64,000 nt of DNA, taken from assembly GCA_012522805.1 (NCBI GenBank), contig JAAYJS010000031.1, forward strand, positions 62,001 to 126,000, read 5' to 3'. The notes under the pieces were generated by a model, which did not search any database, had not been told where the DNA came from, and saw nothing but the letters and a program-made list of their open reading frames with translations. The DNA comes from Eubacteriaceae bacterium. GTDB taxonomy: Bacteria; Bacillota; Clostridia; Eubacteriales; Eubacteriaceae. Shown here one piece after another: positions 57,271 to 64,000 of this stretch. Both the position numbers and the translations under genes were made by a program. Positions within the stretch are counted from its first letter, which is position 1. Each line of letters starts with the position of its first letter.

Positions 57271-58506
57271 TTGAAAATAACCGATGTCTATGATATAGAA
57301 GTATTGCAAAAAATTCAAGACGCATTCTCAGATGCAACCGGATTTGCGGCAGTTACTGTGGATGAAAAAGGCAAGCCAGTCACAGAAACCAGTAACTTTA
57401 CGCCCTATTGCAATGCCATTCGCTCCGACGAAAAAAGGAGGGCCCGCTGTTTATACTCCGATACGGTAGGTTCGCAACAAGCCATCGATACCAATGCGCC
57501 GATGATTTACAAATGTCATGCCGGCTTGGTAGATATGGGAGTTCCTATTGTTGTTAACGGAGAGTATGTGGGCGGTATCTTAGCAGGACAAATACGCACA
57601 GAAGATCCAGAAGAAATGGATACCTTACCCAGTGTCACCGGTAAGGGACATCCCGGTTATGGCGATCCCGAACTTGAAAAACTCTATACCCAAACAGAAA
57701 AGACCGATCTAGAGAAAGTAAAAGCAGGGGCTGAGCTTTTACACACGATATCCAACTACCTGGCGGAAAGAACCATGGTAGAAAAAATGCAAGAACAGCT
57801 GCATAAAAAAAATTTACAATTGATGGAAGAAGTCAAGCTGCGCAGCGAGGTGGAAGCAACGCTGATGGAAGCTGAATTAAAGGCATTACAGGCTCAAATC
57901 AATCCTCATTTCCTCTTTAATGTACTCAATACCATCGGGCGCTTGGCACTTTTGGAGAATGCCGAACGAACCCAAGAAATGATCTATTCTTTTGCCGATA
58001 TGTTGCGTTACACCTTAAAAAAAGAAGACAACCATATCGTTACCATACTGGAAGAGATGGACCATGCAAAGAATTATTTGACAATCCAAAAGACCCGTCT
58101 AGGTGATCGTTTAGAGTACGAACTGGACATAGACCCTCGCACAGAGGGAATCTTGTGTCCATTTATGATCATTCAACCATTTGTAGAAAACGCATTGAAT
58201 CATGCCATCGAACCGAGCTCTCAACTTGGAAAAATTGCCATTAGAAGCCGGTATGAAAACGGCAATGCCCTTATCACCATAGAAGACAACGGGGTCGGCA
58301 TGACCCAAGAGCTTATTGAAAAAGTTTTGTCCGGCGAATACAGGAGCAAGGGTTTTAAGAATACGGGTATTGGTATCAATAATGCAGATCAACGTTTGCA
58401 GTATTGCTACGGATCGGAATATCGATTAAAAATAGAAAGCGAATTGACAAAAGGAACTAAAATCATCGTCCGCATACCGGAGGATTCATCAATAGGGAGA
58501 AAGTAA
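57271..58506 (+). CDS. PocR-domain sensor histidine kinase (LytS/YehU type)
   Basis: A 411-residue cytoplasmic kinase. Residues 1-160 form a PocR-type ligand sensor with conserved Cys in YCNAIR, RARCLYSD and YKCHAGLVDMGVPIVVNGEYVGG, a linking coiled coil to about 205, then a His_kinase domain with the phosphoacceptor in QINPHFLFNVLN and an ATPase domain with PFVENALNHAI, IEDNGVGM and GIGINNADQRL. TTG start behind GGAGGAGGGG. Paired with the following response regulator. PocR domains commonly sense small metabolites in anaerobic pathways, fitting the nearby had operon. Confidence 0.9.
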   Translation: MKITDVYDIEVLQKIQDAFSDATGFAAVTVDEKGKPVTETSNFTPYCNAIRSDEKRRARCLYSDTVGSQQAIDTNAPMIYKCHAGLVDMGVPIVVNGEYVGGILAGQIRTEDPEEMDTLPSVTGKGHPGYGDPELEKLYTQTEKTDLEKVKAGAELLHTISNYLAERTMVEKMQEQLHKKNLQLMEEVKLRSEVEATLMEAELKALQAQINPHFLFNVLNTIGRLALLENAERTQEMIYSFADMLRYTLKKEDNHIVTILEEMDHAKNYLTIQKTRLGDRLEYELDIDPRTEGILCPFMIIQPFVENALNHAIEPSSQLGKIAIRSRYENGNALITIEDNGVGMTQELIEKVLSGEYRSKGFKNTGIGINNADQRLQYCYGSEYRLKIESELTKGTKIIVRIPEDSSIGRK

Positions 58507-59565
58507 ATGTACAGTTTATATATAGTGGAGGATGAACAATTAGAAATTGAAGCCATTAGGCTGATCATTGAACAATACACTCAAAATATAGACATCGTCG
58601 GTACAGCTCATTCCGGAAAACAGGCCTTAAACGATATTCGTCGCTTAAGGCCGGATGTTGTATTGATGGATATTAATATACCTGAAATGAACGGTATAGA
58701 GGTCTTAAAAATTATCAAGAAAGAAGAACCGACGATCAAGGTTATCATCATCACGGCCTTTAACGAGTTTGACTTTGCCCACCAAGCGATTAAAGCCAGG
58801 GTCGACGATTTTTTATTAAAACCCATCAGACCGAAACAATTGGTCGAATCGATTAACACGGTTATTAAGAGCTTAAACACAAAAACGAAAAATCTGTTTG
58901 ATGAAAAGATGAGCGATATTATTTTTGCGGTGGTACAGCGGCGTTATCGGGATACGCGCTTACGTTTAAATGATTACTTGAATGCATTATACGATCACTA
59001 TCAAAATGATATTGCGTCTATCACCAGCGAAGTGCAGCTCTTGATGAACGAACTCAATATCGTATCGAAGGACACCTGTAATTACGAACTTAAATATCAT
59101 CACGATCAAAACAATCAACATATGGTGATGCATTTCCAAACACCCTACGAATTAAAAGTAGAGATCATGAAAGTGCTCGACCCCATGTTTGATCGCATGA
59201 TTGCCAGTCGCGACGATTGCAAAAACAATATAGAGGATATTGTCAACTACATCGATCGCAATTGCCATAAAGACATTTCCTTACAGCAAGTTGGGGAATA
59301 CGCCAACATGAGTTCCTATTACTTGAGTAAAATTTTCAAAAAAGAAACCAATGTCAACTTTGTTACCTATCTGACGGAAAGAAAGGTCGAATTAGCTAAG
59401 GAAATGCTGGCCAACACCGATGCGCCGATCATCAATATTGCAATGGAGTTATCCTATCAAGAGCCAAATTATTTCAGTAAGGTCTTCAAGAAACACACCG
59501 GTATGACACCGACGGAGTATCGAAGAAGCATTAAGCGAAAAAAAAGAAATCAAACGAATGCTTAA
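58507..59565 (+). CDS. YesN/AraC-type response regulator
   Basis: A 352-residue regulator: receiver domain with phosphoacceptor Asp in VLMDINIPEMNG (about 54) and the LLKPIRP lysine (about 104), a helical linker, and a C-terminal AraC DNA-binding domain with ANMSSYYLSKIFKKETN and SYQEPNYFSKVFKKHTGMTPTEYR. It starts directly after the kinase stop, so both form one unit. Targets likely include the had operon 1 kb downstream; this is inferred from position. Confidence 0.92.
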   Translation: MYSLYIVEDEQLEIEAIRLIIEQYTQNIDIVGTAHSGKQALNDIRRLRPDVVLMDINIPEMNGIEVLKIIKKEEPTIKVIIITAFNEFDFAHQAIKARVDDFLLKPIRPKQLVESINTVIKSLNTKTKNLFDEKMSDIIFAVVQRRYRDTRLRLNDYLNALYDHYQNDIASITSEVQLLMNELNIVSKDTCNYELKYHHDQNNQHMVMHFQTPYELKVEIMKVLDPMFDRMIASRDDCKNNIEDIVNYIDRNCHKDISLQQVGEYANMSSYYLSKIFKKETNVNFVTYLTERKVELAKEMLANTDAPIINIAMELSYQEPNYFSKVFKKHTGMTPTEYRRSIKRKKRNQTNA

Positions 59566-59686
59566 AAACAAAAGATTTTTTTAGATTGTAACGATTTAGA
59601 AAGTACAGAAGAAGTGATCAAAATGATTGTTTTCAACCGTTTAGAGTCAATTCTCTCAATAAAATGTGAAAGGAAAGGGGAGGACG

Positions 59687-60364
59687 ATGAGACTTAAAGA
59701 AAATTTTACACCGATGACTTCAGATGAAATTCATGCGGATATTCTTCAAAGAATTGTTGAATTGGACCTAAAACCCGGTGCGCGCCTCATTGAAAAAGAC
59801 ATTGCAAATTACTATGGTGTCTCCCGTTCGGTGATCCGTCCTATTTTTGCAAAGCTGGAACAAAGAAAACTGATTCGCGTTTTGCCACAAAGGGGCAGTT
59901 ACGTCAGCTTAATCAACTTGGAAATGAATAAGGAAATTTTGTTGTTGCGTTCTTTAATTGAGAGAGAAGCAATTGAAAACTTGCTGCACAAAGATAACAA
60001 AGAAGAAATCATAACGGCTTTGGAAGAAAACGTTCAAAAACAAGGAGAACATTGGGAATTACCTTATAACGATGGTTTTAAAGCTCTTGATGCAGAATTT
60101 CATAACCTACTGATTAAAGGCGCCGACATGCAAGGGGTTTTGAGCATTATTGAAGGGCATCTCATACATGTCGCACGCTGGAGGAACTTTGATGTTTTGT
60201 TTTATAATCGTGCACAGGAATTGATTACCGAACATCGTACCATTTTGAAAAGTCTCAAAGAGAATGATGCTGAAAAAGCGAAAATGGCCATGTCCGAGCA
60301 CTTGAAATCCGTCGAAAAAGTAGGGGCCCATGTAATTAAAGAAAAACCGGAATATTTTGAGTAA
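59687..60364 (+). CDS. GntR family (FCD/FadR subfamily) transcriptional regulator
   Basis: A 225-residue regulator with an N-terminal winged helix (DIANYYGVSRSVIRPIFAKLEQRKLIRVLPQRG, about 38-70) and a helical FCD effector domain with metal-ligand style Asp/His positions (DAEFHNLLI, HLIHVARWR, EHRTIL, SEHLKS). FCD members usually sense small carboxylates. ATG 59687 has GGGGAGG upstream. It precedes the had operon, whose promoter carries GTATAC palindromes fitting this subfamily. Confidence 0.9.
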   Translation: MRLKENFTPMTSDEIHADILQRIVELDLKPGARLIEKDIANYYGVSRSVIRPIFAKLEQRKLIRVLPQRGSYVSLINLEMNKEILLLRSLIEREAIENLLHKDNKEEIITALEENVQKQGEHWELPYNDGFKALDAEFHNLLIKGADMQGVLSIIEGHLIHVARWRNFDVLFYNRAQELITEHRTILKSLKENDAEKAKMAMSEHLKSVEKVGAHVIKEKPEYFE

Positions 60365-60398
60365 TAATATATTGAATAACTGAAAATAACCATTAAAG

Positions 60399-60430
60399 AA
60401 GACGCCGATGATAAGGGTCTTTTTAGTTTT
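60399..60430 (+). terminator. Weak terminator after the GntR gene
   Basis: AAGAC/GTCTT stem (60399-60403 with 60417-60421) followed by TTTTTAGTTTTTTTT. Confidence 0.45.
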
Positions 60431-60750
60431 TTTTGGGGTTGATTTTACTTTACAAGAAAACTTTGTTATGTTATTATCCTATCAATAAGGCTAGTATACT
60501 AGAACATTATTCATATATTCTATGCAGCGACGATTGTACGCTATCCCAAATTGAACGACATCTGCCATTGTATTGATAATGGTTTTATTTTTAACAACAG
60601 AACAATACTAGTATACAGCAATTTATAAATTGAACGAATTTCAAGTGTTTGAGTTTTCCGAGTTTTGAAGTTGGTATGTTACCGGATTAAAGCTTTAAGT
60701 GTATACAAGTACACCAACTTTCACAAAGCTCACGGTAAGGAGGGAAAAAG
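60431..60750 (+). promoter_or_regulatory. had operon control region with three GTATAC palindromes
   Basis: A promoter TTTACA (60449-60454), 17 bases, TATTAT (60472-60477) is followed by CTAGTATACTAG (60491-60502, perfect palindrome) at about +6, then CTAGTATACAGC (60608-60619) and AGTGTATACAAG (60698-60709). The shared GTATAC core with flanking symmetry suits a GntR/FCD dimer. The first site would block promoter clearance. A GGTA/TACC repeat lies near 60673. Confidence 0.65.
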
Positions 60751-61551
60751 ATAAGCAATTATGTTTTAGGTGTGGATATAGGATCCACAACATCCAAATG
60801 CATCGTTCTAGAAGATGGTCAACGGGTAGTAGGACAGTCTGTGGTCATAGCGGGGACTGGTACAAAAGGACCGGAACAAGCTGTAGAAGAAGCTTTGAAT
60901 GCAGCGAATTTAAGCATTGAAGACATTGCTTTTACATTAGCTACCGGCTATGGCAGAAATGGTTATGAGGCAGCGGATGCTGTTATGAGCGAATTGTCTT
61001 GTCACACACGGGGGACGCGTCATATTTTTCCAAACGTGCGCACCATCATCGATATAGGAGGTCAGGATGCCAAGGTGATGTCCGTCAACGACAAAGGGCA
61101 AATGACCAATTTCCTCATGAATGATAAATGCGCAGCAGGAACCGGTAGATTTTTAGATGTGATGGCGACTATTTTACAATTGGACATCAATGATTTGGAA
61201 AAGGAAGCTGCAAAATCGGAAAACCCGGTTAAAATATCCAGCACTTGCACAGTATTTGCCGAATCAGAGGTTATCTCTCAATTATCAACCGGAGTCTCTA
61301 TGCCGGACTTGGTTGCCGGCATCTGTGAATCCGTAGCGATTCGAGTGTCCTCGCTGGCAAAACGCATAGGTGTTAAAGAAGATGTCTGTATGAGTGGTGG
61401 TGTCGCCAAAAACGGCGGCGTCCGCAATGCGATGTCACGGGTGCTGGGTGTAGAAATTCATTATTCGCCGATGGCCCAATTAATAGGTGCCTTGGGGGCA
61501 GCTCTGATTGGGTACGATAAATACAATAAATTAAAGAAGGAGAGCAATTAG
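60751..61551 (+). CDS. hadI: 2-hydroxyacyl-CoA dehydratase activator (HadI/HgdC type), apparent AUA start
   Basis: A 266-residue ASKHA-fold ATPase with LGVDIGSTTSKCIV at the start, TIIDIGGQDAKVM (about 100), and the two [4Fe-4S] cysteines in DKCAAGTGRFLD and SSTCTVFAESE. A homodimer bridged by the cluster injects one ATP-driven electron into the dehydratase. No ATG, GTG or TTG fits: TAA at 60736 closes the frame, GGAGGG (60739-60744) lies six bases before ATA 60751, and the next start, GTG 60772, would remove the first beta-strand and has no ribosome site. I therefore place the start at AUA. Confidence 0.9.
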   Translation: MSNYVLGVDIGSTTSKCIVLEDGQRVVGQSVVIAGTGTKGPEQAVEEALNAANLSIEDIAFTLATGYGRNGYEAADAVMSELSCHTRGTRHIFPNVRTIIDIGGQDAKVMSVNDKGQMTNFLMNDKCAAGTGRFLDVMATILQLDINDLEKEAAKSENPVKISSTCTVFAESEVISQLSTGVSMPDLVAGICESVAIRVSSLAKRIGVKEDVCMSGGVAKNGGVRNAMSRVLGVEIHYSPMAQLIGALGAALIGYDKYNKLKKESN

Positions 61552-62784
61552 ATGGCCAAAGAAAAAAAGGCAAGAAGACCGGTAGATCCCAATTCAGCAA
61601 AATATAAATTGGGAAAGATTGTTGAAGATCACTACAGAGAACTTCAAGAGGCAAAAGACCGGGGTGAAAAAATTGGTTGGTGTGCCTCCAACTTCCCACA
61701 AGAAATCTTTCAAACCTTAGGTTTGAAGGTGGGTTATCCGGAAAACCAAGCAGCGGCAATCGCAGCTAGAGGTGCCGGAGAAAAACTTTGTGTTCATGCT
61801 GAAGATAGCGGTTACTCCAACGATATTTGCGCATATGCAAGGGTCAACTTAGCTTATATGGACTTAAAAGATGTGCCGGAACAGAATATGCCTCAGCCGG
61901 ATTTTTTACTTTGCTGCAACAATATTTGTAACTGTATGATCAAATGGTATGAAAACATTTCCAAGGAATTGGATATTCCCTTAATCTTAATCGACATTCC
62001 TTTTAACCCGGACTACGAAGTTTCCGATGAGCAAGTCGCTTATGTTAAGGCACAATTTTTAGCGGCCATTAAGCAATTGGAAGAAATAACAGGCAAAAAA
62101 TGGGACGATGAAAAATTCAAAGAAGTGATGGAAATTTCCAACCGCACATCCAGAGCATGGTTGGAAGCCACAGCTTATACCAAGTATCATCCCTCTCCAT
62201 TAAACGGCTTTGATTTGCTCAACCATATGGCCGTAGCCGTTTGCGCAAGAGGAACAGTCGAAGCTGCAGAAGCATTTGAAACGTTACTGGAAGAGTACAA
62301 ACAATCGGTACAAGACGGTACATCCACCTTTAGAGGGGAAGAAAAATACCGCATCATGTTTGAAGGAATTGCTTGCTGGCCACATTTAAGAGCAACCGCC
62401 ACGGGTCTAAAATCCAGAGGTATTAACATGGTGGCAACTATTTATGCTGATGCTTTCGGGTTTATTTATGACGATTTTGACGGTTTAATTCGCGCTTATT
62501 GTAAGGTGCCCAATTCCATCAACTTGGAAAAGGCAAGGGACATGCGTATTGATATCGCCAAACGTACAGATACAGAGGGTTTGTTGGTACACACCAATCG
62601 TTCTTGTAAATTGTGGAGCGGTTTTATGTATGAAATGAGTCGTCAAATTGGAGAGGCCTGTGATATTCCCGTTACCTCTTTTGATGGAGACCAAGCGGAT
62701 CCCAGAAATTTCTCGGAGGCACAATACGAAACCCGTGTTGAAGGCTTGACAGAAATTATGGAAATGCGCAAGGAGGCAAAATAA
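61552..62784 (+). CDS. hadB: (R)-2-hydroxyacyl-CoA dehydratase, alpha subunit (HadB-like)
   Basis: A 410-residue subunit of the HgdA/HadB family, the length of HadB. Cluster cysteines include WCASNFPQEIF (about 44) and DFLLCCNNICNCMIKWYE (about 118), and further conserved stretches are CWPHLRATATGLK and SFDGDQADPRNFS near 385. With HadC it eliminates water from (R)-2-hydroxyacyl-CoA by a ketyl-radical mechanism. The acyl group (lactyl, isocaproyl, phenyllactyl or glutaryl) cannot be read from sequence. It starts right after the activator stop. Confidence 0.9.
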   Translation: MAKEKKARRPVDPNSAKYKLGKIVEDHYRELQEAKDRGEKIGWCASNFPQEIFQTLGLKVGYPENQAAAIAARGAGEKLCVHAEDSGYSNDICAYARVNLAYMDLKDVPEQNMPQPDFLLCCNNICNCMIKWYENISKELDIPLILIDIPFNPDYEVSDEQVAYVKAQFLAAIKQLEEITGKKWDDEKFKEVMEISNRTSRAWLEATAYTKYHPSPLNGFDLLNHMAVAVCARGTVEAAEAFETLLEEYKQSVQDGTSTFRGEEKYRIMFEGIACWPHLRATATGLKSRGINMVATIYADAFGFIYDDFDGLIRAYCKVPNSINLEKARDMRIDIAKRTDTEGLLVHTNRSCKLWSGFMYEMSRQIGEACDIPVTSFDGDQADPRNFSEAQYETRVEGLTEIMEMRKEAK

Positions 62785-62785
62785 G

Positions 62786-63904
62786 ATGAAATCTTTAGAA
62801 CAAATTTTTGAACAATTTCATTCCATAGCGACAAATCCTAAAGATGCATTCAATCGATATTTAGAAGAGGGCGAAAAAGTGGTGGGTTGTGTGCCCGTTT
62901 ATACGCCTAAAGAAATTGTCCATGCAATGGGACTGGTGCCCTTTGGTGCTTGGGGCGCAGATTTGGAGCTTGCTGAAGCGAAGGAGTATTTCCCCGCTTT
63001 TATTTGCTCCATTGTTCAATCGGTGTTGGAATTAGGCATTCGCGGTGAATACGAAGGCATGAGCGCTCTCATTGTTCCGTCTCTTTGCGACTCTTTAAAA
63101 TGTTTGGGACAAAACTGGAAATATGCTGTGAAGGATATTCCCTTTATCCCTATGACTTATCCTCAAAACAGAAAGGCGGACTTCGGTATCGACTTTACCG
63201 TTGCGGGCTATCAAAGAGTTATCGCAGATTTGCAAGAAGCAACAGGTGCTACCTTTGAACCCGAAAAATTAAAAGAATCGATTAAAGCTTACAATAAGCA
63301 AAACGCATTGATGCGAGAAGTCGATGCTTTAATGGCACAAAAGGGCGTTATGCCGACCCAAAGAAGCGATGTCTACAAAAGTGCTCAATTTATGAAGGTT
63401 GAGGAGCATTCTCAATGGTTGCAAGAGTTGATCGAAGTGTTGAAAAAACAGGAAGATGCCCAACACGATGGTAAAAAAGTTGTCACAGCGGGTATTTTAG
63501 CCGATAGTTCCGGACTGTTAAAAATATTTGAAAACAATCAAATTCAGGTTGTTGCAGACGATGTGGCAGCGGAGTCCCGTCAATACCGTATCGATGCACC
63601 TACAACCGACGATCCTCTAAGAGATCTTGCCGTAAAGTTTGCAGAAATGGATCATTGCTGTGTCCTTTACGATAAGGATAAAAAACGTGCAGATTTAATC
63701 GTCGATATGGTCAAAGAAAAAGAAGCAGACGGCGTTGTCGTTGTTTTAACAAAATTCTGTGACCCAGACGAATTCGACTATGTCATGATTAAACGAGCTT
63801 GCGAAAGCGCTGACATCCCCCATGCCTTGATCGAAGTCGATCGGCAAATGAAAGAATTCCAACAAGCTCAAACCATCATGGAAGCTTTTGCGGAAATGTT
63901 ATAA
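62786..63904 (+). CDS. hadC: (R)-2-hydroxyacyl-CoA dehydratase, beta subunit (HadC-like)
   Basis: A 372-residue partner of the alpha subunit, HadC-sized. Conserved features are GCVPVYTPKEIVHAMGLVPFGAWG (about 33), FICSIVQSVLELG, and SLCDSLKCLGQNWK (about 100) with cluster cysteines, and a C-terminal GVVVVLTKFCDPDEFDY (about 320). One base separates it from the alpha stop. It forms a [4Fe-4S] protein complex that is activated by the product of the first gene. Confidence 0.9.
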   Translation: MKSLEQIFEQFHSIATNPKDAFNRYLEEGEKVVGCVPVYTPKEIVHAMGLVPFGAWGADLELAEAKEYFPAFICSIVQSVLELGIRGEYEGMSALIVPSLCDSLKCLGQNWKYAVKDIPFIPMTYPQNRKADFGIDFTVAGYQRVIADLQEATGATFEPEKLKESIKAYNKQNALMREVDALMAQKGVMPTQRSDVYKSAQFMKVEEHSQWLQELIEVLKKQEDAQHDGKKVVTAGILADSSGLLKIFENNQIQVVADDVAAESRQYRIDAPTTDDPLRDLAVKFAEMDHCCVLYDKDKKRADLIVDMVKEKEADGVVVVLTKFCDPDEFDYVMIKRACESADIPHALIEVDRQMKEFQQAQTIMEAFAEML

Positions 63905-63923
63905 GCTTCAAGTGTATTTATAA

Positions 63924-63954
63924 ACCCGGTTACCCGATTACGAGGCGACCGGGT
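63924..63954 (+). promoter_or_regulatory. Hairpin after hadC
   Basis: ACCCGGT (63924-63930) and ACCGGGT (63948-63954) around a 17-base loop, with no T-run. It lies 26 bases before the next start, so it may tune rather than end the transcript. Confidence 0.4.
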
Positions 63955-63980
63955 AAAATCAAGAATATAAAGGAAAAACT

Positions 63981-64000
63981 ATGTTAGATAAAAATAAAAT
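63981..64000 (+). CDS. Start of a further operon gene, cut by the window edge
   Basis: ATG at 63981 follows AAAGGAAAAACT and opens a frame reading MLDKNK up to the window end. In known had operons an acyl-CoA dehydrogenase or electron-transfer flavoprotein gene comes next, but six codons are too few to tell. Confidence 0.5.

Overview
The window looks like chromosomal DNA of a strictly anaerobic, moderately AT-rich Firmicute (Clostridia or Tissierellia grade). Supporting signs are a class III anaerobic ribonucleotide reductase, a HadI/HadB/HadC 2-hydroxyacyl-CoA dehydratase operon, short-form HisG with HisZ, AGGAGG-type ribosome sites, TTGACA-17-TATAAT promoters, SisK-type serine hydrolases and sortase-style surface proteins. 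No phage, insertion sequence or CRISPR array is visible. I cannot name the species.

Layout. 1-4.3 kb: leftward histidine operon hisZ-hisG-hisD-hisC-hisB (hisB cut by the window edge). 4.5-6.6 kb: a lipoprotein, rsmA and an orphan CsoR-type repressor with its operator. 6.9-12.8 kb: a SorC regulator and a rightward PTS operon (gutM-like, glucitol-type EIIC, EIIB, EIIA, a DRL/COG4091 oxidoreductase with SAF domain, and HPr) without any sorbitol-6-phosphate dehydrogenase. 13-16 kb: birA and divergent pyrG with a leader terminator. 16.5-16.7 kb: a dense cluster of consensus DnaA boxes. 16.9-21.5 kb: NAD synthetase whose glutaminase nucleophile is Gly, serS, a lipoprotein and a NifX-like metal-tail protein. 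21.5-26.7 kb: a methyltransferase behind an attenuator and two convergent surface proteins. 26.9-29.7 kb: nrdD-nrdG under a promoter carrying both NrdR and DnaA boxes.

30-37.6 kb: an unknown protein, a serine hydrolase gene broken by an in-frame TGA (and probably a frameshift), an rRNA methyltransferase, a YacL-type PIN/TRAM protein, a TIGR04076 protein and a MATE transporter. 37.8-43 kb: a deacetylase-fold protein and a hydantoinase/oxoprolinase protein, divergent from a uroporphyrinogen-decarboxylase-fold protein. 43.1-47.2 kb: ahpC-ahpF, with a decayed duplicate of the ahpF 3' end lying on the far side of a DUF3793-flavodoxin pair. 47.4-56.8 kb: mostly single housekeeping or membrane genes, a KDG kinase and tRNA-Gly(CCC). 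57.2-64 kb: a PocR-domain sensor kinase, a YesN-type response regulator and a GntR regulator in front of the had operon, whose activator gene appears to start with AUA.

The most unusual points are: the polyol PTS joined to a DXP-reductoisomerase-like enzyme; the oriC-like DnaA cluster next to nadE rather than dnaA; the AUA start of the dehydratase activator; the Cys-to-Gly change in NAD synthetase; and the ahpF partial duplication bracketing a cassette.
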